DNA of 64,000 bases from Mimachlamys varia (Eukaryota > Mollusca > Bivalvia > Pectinida > Pectinidae): positions 8,139,432 through 8,203,431 of the forward strand of contig OX392540.1 of the NCBI GenBank assembly GCA_947623455.1. The letters run 5' to 3'. The translations under genes and the position numbers were made by a program. The notes below the pieces were generated by a model. That model searched no databases. It was given only the letters and a program-made list of their open reading frames with translations, and was not told the DNA's origin. Every line of letters begins with the position of its first letter. Within the stretch, counting starts at the first letter, position 1. Of this stretch, positions 11,101 through 21,157 are shown in pieces.

Positions 11101-14100
11101 TTTCCTCCCAAGCACCGGTTTTCATAGGTCACTGACCTAAGTAAGTGGATATCATACGTCTCCGACTGCAGTTGTTATGGTACTTGGTGACAACTCCTGT
11201 AAACACCAGACCTGGTGTAATCAGCGTTCCTTAATTAAAGACAATCCCTTAACTTAGAAATGCCCATAGGAAAGCATCGCGGAAGTCCTTTTTAAGCAAT
11301 GTTCCTTTGGTTTAGGTTTGGTTTATTTACTTTTACGTCCTATCAACCCGCAAGGTCATTCAAGGATGTGCCAGGTTTTGGAGTTGGGGAAAAGCTGGGG
11401 TACCCGGCGAAAAACCACTGACCGTAGGCAACTGCCCACGTGGGATTCGAACTCGCAATCCAGAGGTTGAGGGCTATTGATTGAATGTCGGATCACCTTA
11501 ACCACTCGGCCAAGGCGGCCCCTTAAACAAAGTTCCGGAACTAAAGAATGTTTTTCTGTCGGGATTTTTAAATAAAGGATCTTTCCTAAGTTTATTTAAG
11601 TAAATTGAAAATTGTCCTTTATTTTTTTTAAGCTTACGTTATCATGAAGAAGGTCAAATGTGATTGTGTCGGACGGGATATTGACATCATCAGCTGTCAG
11701 GGTAGAGGACAACAGCAGCACGCTCTTTGTTCCCCGCCTGGTGGCGCCATGGTAGGGGATATAAGTCGTCGCGTCATCCGGGTTGTAGGAGAAGATTAAT
11801 CTAGTTGTGTCGTCCTTTAAAAATCAAATTATGGCATACCTTTAGAAAATTATTCACAACATCATGAAGCAATAACTTCTATTTAATAAATTGTCTTGTT
11901 TCAATTTTACGACTGAAAATCAAACACCAAGATATAGATACGTATTGTATGACAACTTTTGATTTTATCTGTCGTGGATAAGGTATTTGTTTTTGTTTGT
12001 TTGTTTGCTTGTTTGTTTTTATTTCTTTTTGCTGATGAAATTTTTAAACTTGACGAATATGATTCACATGATATTCATTTAAAACAGTTTATATTGTGCT
12101 TATGACGTATCTATGATTTATGTCGATGTCTAGTGTAGTAACTCAGATACAGGTTAAATAATGATATAACTAAGGCATGGTTCGCACACGTACCGTAATG
12201 ACAATATCTCCAGCACTATCACAAGTGTTGAGTTTGCGCACAAAGGTAAGAACTGTCCCGGATGCAGTTTCCTTGCCAGCGATGAGGAACCAGTCTTGTG
12301 ATTGGTCAACTACTGGTGGAGCATGCTGGGTAGTGTGATAGTCCTGTTCAAATAGGAAAACTTCAATTACTCGGAACATATTACGGACAATAAGAAACTG
12401 AATAAACATTAATTTCTTTGTTCATACTATTTGAAAATATCTAATTACTACAATATGAATTCGCTTTGTGAATTGAAATTAATCACATGATTTTTCACTC
12501 CTAAAACAACTTGCAAATTGGTATAATTTGTAACATTGCAGTATACTCGTGATATATAAAATACTAAAGCATATACTACATATATAACATGTTATGACAA
12601 TATTCACAGACGTACCACCTGCTCTGTTAGCCTCTAGGGTATGATTACCTATCACTTCGTGCATTTGACCAAAACACATTTGTTTTGTGTTTATACAAAA
12701 TTAATTTTCATTTCACATTATTTTTCTTAATTGATTATATAAACTAAATTACTGTTTTTTTTCGGCCACCTAAGGAGATAATTTATATAGGCTTCTGCCT
12801 GTTATTCCATCCAATTGACGTTTGAACATCTTTGTCAATAAAATTTATTGAAATGAAAAAATGAAATGAAAATGACCAAAACATATAGTACATTAAAACG
12901 CGTAATTGATAGCATGACAGAAACAAAATATAAAATCACTTTTATTTTTATGAGACCTGTACCGAGTAAAGAAATAATTTAAAAAAATCACTCGCTAAAA
13001 ATCGTTGTTTTTATAATCTGTTTACACAGACACCGTCAATTAATCGTCATCTTTAGGCTGGCAGTTATAAATGCCTGATCTGAATAAATAATTCAACATG
13101 ATATTGTTTTCCCTTTTTGCCTGCTCTACTTTGTGAAAGCCATTAATGTATTCACAATTTGCTCTTTTCTATTTTCAGTGAAAAGCTGTGATTACACTTC
13201 GATGAATTCTTGGGAATTTTATTTTTTTAAGCATAAATATATAACCCCTTATAAAGATTTCCTCCCTTTATACGAAATAAAGATTCAATTGCATCTAGCT
13301 GAATCAATTTTTTAAATACAGTTTAAAAATTCATTATGATGACTTTTAAATCGAACACATTTTCTGTTCAAAGCTGAATTATATTAGACATAAAGAACTC
13401 GGCTACGGGGGTAAATGTGATGATCACTCAGAGTACATGTCATACATGCAGATAAAGTTTTTTGAATGTACATTTGTTGACTTCAATATTTATAAAACAA
13501 CGAACAATTCTTTCATATTGCAGCGGTAGGGGGTTCCAGTGTGTTTGGACATACTTAAATACACTCCCACGGTGTTATACTATTTTATCTAAATATAAAC
13601 TTTAACAAAAATGATGATTACGGGTATATAACACATTCCTCTTATTTACACCTAATACGTCACAAAGTAGCCAATAATGTCTTTATTAACATGATATATC
13701 ATATTGAAAAGTTGGAAATAACTATAATCATACCTTGAAGTAGGTTTGACCGTCTTTAACTCCACCCACGATGACGTCAGCAGGGAACATCTTTCCGTTC
13801 GGAGAGATACCGAATCCAACGTAACCATGTGTGTTCACGTGAGTCTCAAAGGTCACGTGGGTGGTGTTGACGGTCCAGAACAGCCAGTAGTTGCCATCGG
13901 TATCAAGCTGTTCAAAATGCTCAAAATGTCGTGTTGGCGTCGGCTTTGATTTCTGTAAGTTTAGATGAAATTATTAATTATTTTAATTGTGTTTTTCTTT
14001 AAAAGATAACAGATGAACGTACGTCCATGTGCTTATGATAAACATTAAAACAATTATGAAATCAACCTTTATTTATTTATTTTTTGTTGACCTGGATGTA

Positions 14101-15641
14101 AACGCGAATAGGGTCGTATTATGGGAAGAAATAGAAGTACCGGAGAGAGCTCTGTCGTTCGGGCAGCTGACCCGATCCCTTTTCACGTCTGGTCGAGGAA
14201 TCGAATCCCGGCGCCTTGCTGAAAGGTAAATGCACTGCACCACCCGACCACAAATGTTCTTAATGATCACTCATGTCTGTTGGTTTGAATTGTGAAATAT
14301 GAAACGAAAGACGCTTATCTTGTATGGACATCTTGTCTTCGATTCCCCTTCGAATGAAGGGGGGGGGGGTTAGTTTAAATGCTAGATTTTCTGGTTATAA
14401 TGTTTTGTCATATATTCAATGTGCAACGCATTGTCATTAGAACATTTCGAACTAGATCCCGAAGTCAAAATCCATATATGTGCAATTTCTCAGCACAATT
14501 ATGCTCAAGCTGTACCGTTTAAACAATAAAAGGCAGCTTAATGACACTTGCCGAAAAAAAATCTGCATAACCCATTGGTGATGTGAAATTAAATGTAATA
14601 AGGTAATTGTTAATTTCACCCGAAGAATCGCGGTCAAAATGGTACTGTAAATTGATCTTCATCGTGTCTTATAACATGTTACAATACCTGACAAAAACAC
14701 CAACGGCATTGGGTCAAAGTTCAAGGTCATATCACCATGTTCACTTCAAGGTCATCATCAGGTCATAAGTCAACAACAAATGTTACATTTCTGAACATTT
14801 GTTATAATAGTATGAAGCGAAATGGTCAGAAACAACCAAGATGTTAATTGAACAATCTTCAGGATCATCAGATCAGATTAAATAGCTTGAAGAAACATGA
14901 ATGCATATAACAAAGTTAAATAAAAATATGGAATAGGACCGTTTTTTACCCTTCGTGGGTAAACCTTCCTTTCACATATCTCGCCATTTAAGATATCCCG
15001 ATGAAACAAAAGTTTGTACAATGTTTTCATGTACATCTTTTCTGAATTGTAATTATAAAATGATTTAGTGGGTGACATAAGTGTTTGACCTCAAAAACAA
15101 ATCTCTAGATTCTCTTGTTCTATTGCCAAGAGGTATAATTTCAAATCTTTTAAATCTTTTATTTTTAATCTTATCCTAGCTGCATTGATTTCGAGTTTTA
15201 ATAACGGTCTGATAGGGTATTACCATATCATAATTTTCTCAGAAAATGAGGTAAATGTGAAGAATATAGTTCATAAAGAATAATGTCCTTTAATTTCATA
15301 TTAAGGAGGTGTATGCATGTTATAGGTTTGTAATTTAACAAAGAGTACTGAAAGAAGAAAAGAGTCAAAGTTTATCCGTGTAAAAAGTTTGAGGGAGAAG
15401 CATCAAAAGTGATAACCACAAAAGGAAACTACTTGGTAAAAGAAATTGAAAGAGTATATGTACAGGTGTATCATTCAACAAATGAAACTAATTTAACAAT
15501 TCTCACCTGAGCGGAACTTGCACTTCTAACTTCCCGTTCTTTAATTAGCTCAGCAAGTCTGACATCGTCAACGAAATCTATGGCGTGCACCAGACACAAA
15601 GTCAGGAAAGCTGCAAAACATGTCAGCTTAAACGTGGCCAT
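2152..15641 (-). CDS. MOXD1: Copper type II ascorbate-dependent monooxygenase, DBH/MOXD1-like (gene A)
   Basis: Twelve exons on the minus strand: 15641-15507, 13952-13734, 12343-12194, 11814-11638, 10639-10556, 10255-10064, 7485-7383, 6485-6319, 5350-5168, 4131-4072, 3529-3290 and 2268-2152 (TGA). All introns are GT-AG. The product is 608 aa, close to vertebrate MOXD1. Residues 1-20 form a signal peptide (MATFKLTCFAAFLTLCLVHA). Residues about 46-180 are a DOMON domain, followed by the N- and C-terminal copper monooxygenase halves. Expected ligands are present: H269-H270, H345 (ETHFDNP), H424 and H426 (QHSH), and M499 (EEMC). Sequons NTT and NWT support a secretory location. Family members hydroxylate substrates using two coppers and ascorbate; this one's substrate is unknown. 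It is head to head with gene B and is the most diverged paralogue. Its C-terminus runs 15 residues past the CQ where B and C have one residue and a stop. The start is the ATG directly before the hydrophobic leader; an upstream in-frame TTG was not used. Confidence 0.95.
2430..2512 (+). repeat. Decayed Penelope-type 3' tail fragment
   Basis: Matches the family tail around CTGTATCTATCACTAAATTT and the terminal GTGTGTGTTACGTCAT seen at 38384-38460 (opposite strand), 24450-24515 and 28055-28110. It is strongly decayed. The upstream 2395-2430 stretch may hold an unrecognisable hammerhead remnant. Confidence 0.45.
2703..3262. repeat. 29-bp minisatellite in intron 11 of gene A
   Basis: ATTGTGTATCTAGTTCAT recurs every 29 bp at 2703, 2732, 2761, 2790, 2819, 2848, 2877, 2906 and 2935 with few changes. 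After about 2965 the same unit (cATTGTTTATC...TATGTAGGGCTTTT) continues in diverged form to about 3262. That is within 30 bp of the exon 11 donor of gene A. The array fills much of the 1.0 kb intron. Confidence 0.92.
4199..4440 (-). repeat. VVDEAED dispersed repeat, copy 2
   Basis: Lies in intron 9 of gene A in gene-sense orientation, ending about 70 bp before exon 10. The frame reads RIDAYLDVTKIYMAGVVDEA and onward through LPLV before a stop. It is one of the best preserved copies. Confidence 0.88.
4476..4692 (+). repeat. VVDEAED dispersed repeat, copy 3
   Basis: Opposite orientation to copy 2 and only about 35 bp from it, so the two form an inverted pair in intron 9 of gene A. The 3' third is missing. 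The following sequence (4700-4910) resembles the LINE-like tail at 12770-12860, with a shared ATATAGGC..TGCCTG..ATTC pattern and a run of TCAATAAAAT type. Confidence 0.8.
5392..5632 (-). mobile_element. Short inverted-repeat element (TATTAGATGTG ends), intron 8 of gene A
   Basis: Starts TATTAGATGTGG and ends CACATCTAATA, giving terminal inverted repeats of about 11-13 bp around roughly 240 bp. The same element occurs at 29801-30041 in intron 8 of gene B, in the same orientation relative to its gene. No coding capacity is seen. It resembles a non-autonomous DNA transposon; the superfamily is not assigned. Confidence 0.65.
6890..7064 (-). mobile_element. tRNA-derived SINE
   Basis: On the minus strand the head GGTCTTGTGGTAGGACGCCG resembles a Pol III A box. 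It is followed by the B-box-like GAGTTCAAGTCCCGGTCAC. A body with no tRNA similarity continues to an A/T-rich tail near 6870. No intact tRNA cloverleaf with an acceptor stem was found, so it is a SINE rather than a tRNA gene. It lies in intron 7 of gene A. Confidence 0.6.
7586..7690 (-). repeat. VVDEAED dispersed repeat, copy 4 (3' part only)
   Basis: Contains only the 3' third of the family (TCCATGTAAATC through GAGTTTGGATTATGATTTTG on the minus strand). It lies in intron 6 of gene A in gene-sense orientation, about 100 bp before exon 7. The conserved VVDEAED core is absent. Confidence 0.7.
7975..8128. mobile_element. Foldback element with AAGGATTAA-type end
   Basis: The left arm AAGGATAAACTTGAATCTAT ... 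GGTATAACAC pairs with the right arm GTTATAACCC ... AGGTTAATCCTT. A second stem around AACGGGTGTG / CACTCCGGTT is nested inside. Flanking sequence to about 8330 matches 34627-34890 in reverse, so this is part of a dispersed family. Confidence 0.65.
8536..8662 (-). repeat. Penelope-type 3' tail carrying a hammerhead motif
   Basis: The sequence matches the tail that follows the Penelope-like coding remnant at 38384-39485, in the same orientation: GTTACGTCATC end, ATACAGTATGC block, and AACTGCATCATACAGCTGTT. No coding part is attached, so it is a solo tail. Confidence 0.75.
8619..8661 (-). ncRNA. Hammerhead-ribozyme-like motif (stem II weakened)
   Basis: Read on the minus strand: CATCA (stem I), CTGAAGA (fits the CUGANGA core), a 13-nt stem II region GCCCTAAGACGAC, GAAAC, tetraloop AGCT, GTA (cleavage triplet), then TGATGC closing stem I. 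All catalytic-core positions of a type I hammerhead with a minimal stem III are present. Stem II has at least two mismatches, so activity is uncertain. Hammerheads of this kind are known from Penelope-like elements. Confidence 0.6.
8946..9896. repeat. 59-bp minisatellite in intron 6 of gene A, about 16 copies
   Basis: The unit GATATCCTAGTTACTRCAGG plus GTGTGTRTAATGATCATGAC and GTKTGTCTGGATCAAA repeats every 59 bp. A three-unit block recurs exactly 177 bp apart: AAAATGATCATAACAGGTTT starts at 9392 and 9569, indicating higher-order amplification. The array ends about 170 bp from exon 6 of gene A. Confidence 0.95.
11309..11522 (-). mobile_element. tRNA-derived SINE (family 1) inside a foldback remnant
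   Basis: Minus-strand head GGCCGCCTTGGCCGAGTGGT TAAGG has an A-box match and GCGAGTTCGAATCCCACG a B-box match. It is followed by a body (CTACGGTCAGTGG, CCGGGTACCCCAGC, AAACCTGGCACATCC) and an AT-rich tail. Direct repeats of 14 bp flank it: TTAAGCAATGTTCC (11292-11305) and TTAAACAAAGTTCC (11523-11536), two mismatches apart, a plausible target-site duplication. Flanks on both sides resemble the foldback at 54703-54898. Other copies: 18483-18695 and 42095-42223. Confidence 0.8.
14055..14252 (-). mobile_element. tRNA-Glu-like SINE (family 2), intron 1 of gene A
   Basis: The minus-strand head GGTCGGGTGGTGCAGTGCAT and the B box GGATTCGATTCCTCG match the copies at 44148 and 53278. It is followed by the shared ACGTGAAAAGG and CTCCGGTACT body and an AATAAATAAA tail. 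The head's anticodon-loop-like CTTTCA is of the Glu (UUC) type. Confidence 0.75.
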
Positions 15642-15692
15642 TTTCAGCTCCGGCCTCCTTTCCAACTGGTGACTTCTGAAACTAGCACGGGG

Positions 15693-15700
15693 TTAAAATA
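15693..15700 (-). promoter_or_regulatory. Possible TATA-like element of gene A
   Basis: TATTTTAA on the minus strand, 59 nt upstream of the start codon. Genes B and C have TATA-like elements 36-37 nt upstream of theirs. The transcription start has not been shown; this is positional inference. Confidence 0.3.
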
Positions 15701-16511
15701 GAGAATCAAACACCTGAGTGGTATTTCCAAATCGTTATCTTCAAAACGTGTAAACATTGCGAAAGAGGACCCCCGTGACTTGGAGCATTGAACAACAGGA
15801 TAACGTTAACATTGATAGGGATATAGGAAAGGTTGTCCACCTTAAACTTTAAACAAAATGTGATTTAGTATTGGTATCAAAGCAGGGTGTTCATTTCATT
15901 TCAGAATATTTTATTGTTCAGTTCTTTGATACAATGGATTGGGCAACAGGCAAAGCCTTTGAGCGCCCTCTCTTTACAGTAATAAACAGTTTATACACAT
16001 CTTACTGAATTCAAATATAGATAAAACATACATATATTAGTTAAATATTGTTAGCTATATGTCATTACTTTTTTTGTAATTTCATTTCGATACTGGAACA
16101 GAAATTGTATCATGCTATGGATAAGAAAATATGCAAAGCAGCTAATGGACAGTACATAGTACAATTTTGTGCTGGGATAATTCCATAAACCAATGTAATA
16201 AAAAGATAGTTAAATAATTAGTTTAGTGTCTTTGCCGAATATCTGAACCAACTCCAGAATTCTTGCATTAATATTGACATCGAAAATTAAGGGTTTGATG
16301 ACCTTGTCCATAGGATGAAGAAACAGCTGAATGTTCAATAGTAAGCAAGTTTTATCATCCCAAGTATATATGTAGACCGTCGTTACTTTAGAAAACGTAA
16401 CATAATTTGTATATCTCATTTTACTCAATAAGGCATATATGATGAACGAGGTACACAAAAGCAAGCCTTCTTTATTTTGTGTCATTAGGTTCTAAATCTC
16501 CGTGTGCCGTC

Positions 16512-16780
16512 CTGATCAAATATTCATGAAACCGTTCTCATGTTCGAGCATGGTGTCTGTGCTCAAGCCAGCCTTCTTGAAATTCAGCTGAATTATGTCA
16601 ACGATCGAAAAGTCAATTCTACATATTGAAATTAGTATTCTGCCTCATAAATCTTCATTTTCCCAGAATACTTTGATAAAGTAAAATATTTTAAATAAAA
16701 TATAGCCAGAACAAGATATCAGTGTTGAGCACAAATTCCATGCTTGAGCATGAGAACGCTTTCATAAAATCGGGCCCTGA
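16512..16780. mobile_element. Foldback element
   Basis: The left arm (CGTTCTCATGTTCGAGCATGG, GTGCTCAA) at 16512-16577 is the inverted complement of the right arm at 16723-16780 (TTGAGCAC, CCATGCTTGAGCATGAGAACG). About 145 bp of AT-rich sequence lies between them. Arms of about 55 bp are imperfect. Confidence 0.7.
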
Positions 16781-17067
16781 TGTTTTATTATTCGCCCGTT
16801 GTGAATTAGCGTCTTAATTATACTTAGAATAAAATATCCTCAATAACGCACCAGAGATACTTTGATATCAATAATATGACCACTTGTTTTGGAAAATGCA
16901 TAAAAAACAAAACAGGGAATCCTGGTCTATTCGGTACCTTATATGTGAAACATTTTCCGCGAATCGGTGCTAAATGAGGTTGGCTAAAGTATTTACAAGA
17001 AAGGAGTAAATAATGATAATAAGATACAACTATATGCTATTTATCTTCAATGATTATACATTATAAA

Positions 17068-17366
17068 AATGTTATGTATCTTTGTGCAATATGAATATGG
17101 ACGTTTTAGAGTTTGCTTATCATAAATTAGTGTGCTTACTTTTTGTGATTGACAATGATGACTCGGTTCTCATTTTGAGGACTTTATGTTAACTTGGATA
17201 TGACATTATTATTTACATGGTGGATGTCGTCGATGAGCACCGAAGTACCTGGTCATATTCATATTCCTTTGTTCCTATTTTGCCCCATTTTTAACCGGCT
17301 TTGAGTTCAGATTATGGTTTTGTTGACGCTTTTGTATGTTCTGATTTTCTCTTTTATCAATATAGT
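17068..17366 (+). repeat. VVDEAED dispersed repeat, copy 5
   Basis: Nearly full-length copy with the 5' part (GACAATGATGACTCGGTTCT) and the 3' part (GGATTATGGTTTTGTTGACG). A deletion lies just after the core (MVDVVDEH then frame lost). Confidence 0.82.
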
Positions 17367-18482
17367 CTCAGTTCGTGCTTTTGACAATTCCGAATATTGA
17401 CATTTTAACGAATTGTGAAAATCTTTCCTTCCCTTAGGTATATTTAGGATGCTAAGGGAGTAACACACAGAGTAGTCAACATCGCTTGTTTGGCGGTATA
17501 TCTTATCAGCAGAAAACGGGGTTTACCCTTCTTGATAAATACGAGTACCTTACATATCACGAGATAATGACCTCTGTCAAGAGGTAGCAATTTAGCAACA
17601 GTGGTGTTTAGAGGTTTCCCAGTCACCCTACAGTGTACATTGACACACGGTACGTAGTCATGTTTATCTTGTGTCTGTAAAGCTTGACGGGATACGATCA
17701 AATAAGGGTTCAAGTAATATGAATGTACACGCATTGGGGACATGACATCATGATTGCTAATCGACATATTTACATTTTAACTATATATCAATTGTTTAAT
17801 ACAATTTAATTCTTTTACTCGCATGATTGTTTTATTAACTGCATTAACTGCAATGACAAAACAGTCCTACATGTAGCTTGAATAGGATTTGCGCCAAAAA
17901 ATAACCATAGTCTTTTGAGCGTTTGGGGCAAGGGCATTTTCTAAAAAAAAGAGACAAGACTCTCACAGGATAAGGCAACAATAGAACGTTTACATGTAGA
18001 ATAATGTATGAGATGTTTTCCTTTCATACTAAAATTTAAGTGTTTCTGCTTGTTATGTTCATAAAGTCGGTTGCAGAGCAAATATAAATATACGGACATG
18101 ACTGAGGGACAATATGGTCAGCTGATGATTCAGTGAATACAAACTGTAACGGATTCTTGTTTCATTTATATCAGCTTCTGTTAAAATACTTTTGTTTGAT
18201 CAAATATCAGCACTTTTGGAATAACATTGTATGAATTCGGAGTGTTCAGGGACAGTCATACGCTTATGACATTCATAGTGCAATCCCACTATCATTGTCA
18301 TATTCAGTTTACCATTTGGTTCTTAATTGTCGGAGATGTTGGGCATCATTTCGTTGATTTATAAATCATTAACGTGACGGTCTATTTGGTCAAATCTTTG
18401 CATATTTAGGCAGTATTGGAACTGATTAATGTCAAACAGTAAAGGTACGATAACGGAATTATTGTGTCAACGATGTATAGAA

Positions 18483-18695
18483 GGGGCCAAAGTGGTTAAG
18501 GTGTCTCGGCATTCTACCACTGGCCCTCAACCTCTTTGTTGGGAGTTCGAAACCTCAGGGCATTTCCCAGGTACTGACCGTAGGTCGTAAGTTTTTTTCT
18601 CCTGGTACTCCGGCTTTCCTCCAACTCAAAAACCTGGCATATCATTAAATTACCCTGGCTGTTAATATGACGCAAAACAAAATTAACCAATATCA
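18483..18695 (+). mobile_element. tRNA-derived SINE (family 1)
   Basis: The head GGCCAAAGTGGTTAAGGTGT, B-box region GGGAGTTCGAAACC and body TACTGACCGTAGG, CTGGTACTCCGG, AAAACCTGGCAT match the copy at 11309-11522. It is older by eye, with more substitutions. Confidence 0.75.
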
Positions 18696-19796
18696 ATAAC
18701 AAAACAGTTAATCAAATACGAGTTGTCTACAAACCGTACACATTTATATCGTTGTACATACATGTACACGCTTCCGTGGTAATTTATTCGTCAAATATAA
18801 ACACTTACTGGTTGCGATACATGAACCTTTCAACAATATGATTATACTTACAAATGTGAAGGTAATTTTATTAAATTTCTACTTTGTAGAGCTTCACTCT
18901 TTGAATCAAGTATATCCAATTATCTAACAGACAAAATCGTATTAGTACATTTGTATATAAGCATAATCACTTAACAAAGACATATTTATTTACAATTTCA
19001 ATCTTTAAACGATGTAATTTCGGTGCGAATATTGGATTAAGGCAAACAAAACAAAATGACCACGGAACACACTAGTCAATGTATGCATCTGTATTTAACT
19101 AAAGCTGCTTGAAAATGCATGTAAACATTTATTTAAACCGTCGCGTGATGTCTTATTTTTCTGAAGGTAAAACAAAGCCATGTGACGTGACCCCATTGTC
19201 GGGTGATCGTTGAAACACCGGTGCTGCTAGGGAATAGCATCATATGTACATATCATACACGCGTGATACCTAAGTAACTCGTGATTACAGTAAGGTCCCC
19301 GGGCGAGGGGCAAGGGACGTAAGCAAGAAAAATAAGGAATCAATACAAAAACATATAATAATGTGATATAATTTGAAAATATATTTCAACCCTACTAAAA
19401 TCAATTAAACATACATTTTAATTTAAGTTTTTTAATGTCGCTATGTCTTTGTGTTCATAATAAAATTTCATCAATTTTATCAACTGAAGGCTTTTGACAT
19501 AATCGAGAATCTATTTGTACATATATGTAGGTATAAGTATGATGATGTCTTTGTAAAAATGTTAGATTTCAGGACCTTTTTTGAATGCAATTGAATGATT
19601 TTGATACCAATCTTTGAGGTGATATCATAATAAGCACTGTAAGACTTTAAGAAACAAGGGGAAAATAAAATATTGGATAACAAACAAGCGGATCAATATG
19701 AAAACTAATAACAAATTTAACAGAATATCAAGTGACTATACAGAAAATCGGAACGCAGAAACAAAAACACAGACAAATGCTTAGTTGGATACAAAT

Positions 19797-19992
19797 AATA
19801 GAATACCGAAACATCAGCAAAATCATGTTTCCAATTCAAAATCGATTAAACCAGGGACAAAATATGTATTAAGGAAATATTGACATGGAGGCCAATTAAA
19901 AAGTACTAAAGACATCACACCGTGTTCTCTGAACTATTGATTGTCTTCTGCTTATTCGACGACACCGCCATGTAAATCTGGGTCAGATTTTT
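19797..19992 (-). repeat. VVDEAED dispersed repeat, copy 6 (degenerate)
   Basis: Recognised by ATTTACATGGCGGTGTCGTC on the minus strand and by the 3' part (GGTTTAATCGATTTTGAAT). The coding frame is broken within the core. Confidence 0.7.
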
Positions 19993-20514
19993 TCTTGGTA
20001 TTCAGGCTTTCCTCCATCTCCAAAACCTGGCAGGTCTTTGCTGTTGATATGACGAAAAGCATCTTGGAATAGGTTGGCCAGGAAAGTTATATAACAAAAC
20101 TTTAAGCATAGCATATCAAGTGACATTACGTCATATACTTAATTTAACAATATTGGGACATCAAGAATTCGGTGAGCTTAAACGCCGCAAATCGGGAAAG
20201 GCGAAATGACTAATTAGGACCATTCATGATATCTTAACCCATTATTTTAGAAAGATGGGATTTTCTTCTGCGCAAACACTGTTTACAATATGGAGTATGC
20301 TTAATGTGAATGGTTAATATCAGTTTTTGTCTAAAAAGGTCAGGGGGTAATATTGTAAAAGCGTGCAAGCAAAAACACATTTGCATGGTTTCTTTACATA
20401 TGCTGGTAGTTAAAATGAGAGAAAATAATCTTTCATACCCTTGATTGAAGGATAAAAGTAGGAGACATTCCACCAACTGAATTGATACAGTATAAGTAGG
20501 TCCTTTTTAAATTA

Positions 20515-20650
20515 CATGGGTGATAGAGTGGTGCATTGAATATGGCACGTGCTTTTCACTACGACGGTTGGGGTTCGATTACCGATCTGGTAATCGAACC
20601 CTAACTGTCGTAATGAAAAGCGGGTGTAAAAAGTTACTTGTTCACCTGCC
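20515..20650 (+). repeat. SINE-like segment with palindrome
   Basis: The head GGGTGATAGAGTGGTGCATTG resembles SINE family 2. From about 20552 the sequence runs CTTTTCACTACGACGGTTGG, GGTTCGATTACC, then reverses as GGTAATCGAACCC, AACTGTCGTAATGAAAAG to about 20622. The arms are about 33 bp with a 5-nt loop. Body words CACCTGCCTGGC follow, as in the copy at 53278. Confidence 0.65.
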
Positions 20651-21120
20651 TGGCGACTTAGAGTTTTTTCGAGGTTCTCTACCTAACTATTCATACAATC
20701 ACGAGTGTTTCATACAATGTATAATTTACATAACTTGTTCACAGTTAATGTATCATAAGTAAAATTAATGTACATTTAAATTATGTATCTAGATTTTAAC
20801 ACTACATCCATTCTACACGTACTTGTGTTTTTACAGATAGAAAGGAACTGATTCTTGTAGTGCCTGATGTTCCATCCTAATGGTTATTCCCTTGCTTTTT
20901 CAAAAAACGTAAAAAGTTCACTTTGACTTTATCTAGAGCATCATAACATGTCCGCCCGCCTTAAAGATTTGCATATTCGTGTAGCTTTGTAGATATTTGT
21001 CCTTCTTATCAGTGTAAATATCACGATCTATTTTTACGTATATCAAGATCCTACAATAAGGACTAATACCAATTTCGATTGTGAAATATTCATCTCATAT
21101 GATTTTACCTGAATAATCTT

Positions 21121-21129
21121 ATATAAGGC
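21121..21129 (+). promoter_or_regulatory. Possible TATA box of gene B
   Basis: TATAAGGC begins 36 nt before the start codon. Gene C has TAAAAGGC 37 nt before its start codon in otherwise diverged sequence. If used, the leader would be only about 5-15 nt, unless there is an unseen upstream exon. Confidence 0.4.
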
Positions 21130-21157
21130 TGCAGATTAGAGGAGGACAGCAGGAAAG

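Larger units (their letters stand above)
15642..21157. other. Divergent spacer between genes A and B
   Basis: This 5.5 kb separates the two start codons. It contains a foldback (16512-16780), two copies of the VVDEAED repeat (17068-17366, 19797-19992), a SINE (18483-18695), a SINE tail fragment (about 20000-20070) and a palindromic SINE-like segment (20515-20650). The stretch 15880-15960 has a LINE-like tail look (AATAAAATATTCTGAAATG on the minus strand). No coding region is supported. Any shared regulatory element for A and B would lie here, but none can be named. Confidence 0.7.
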
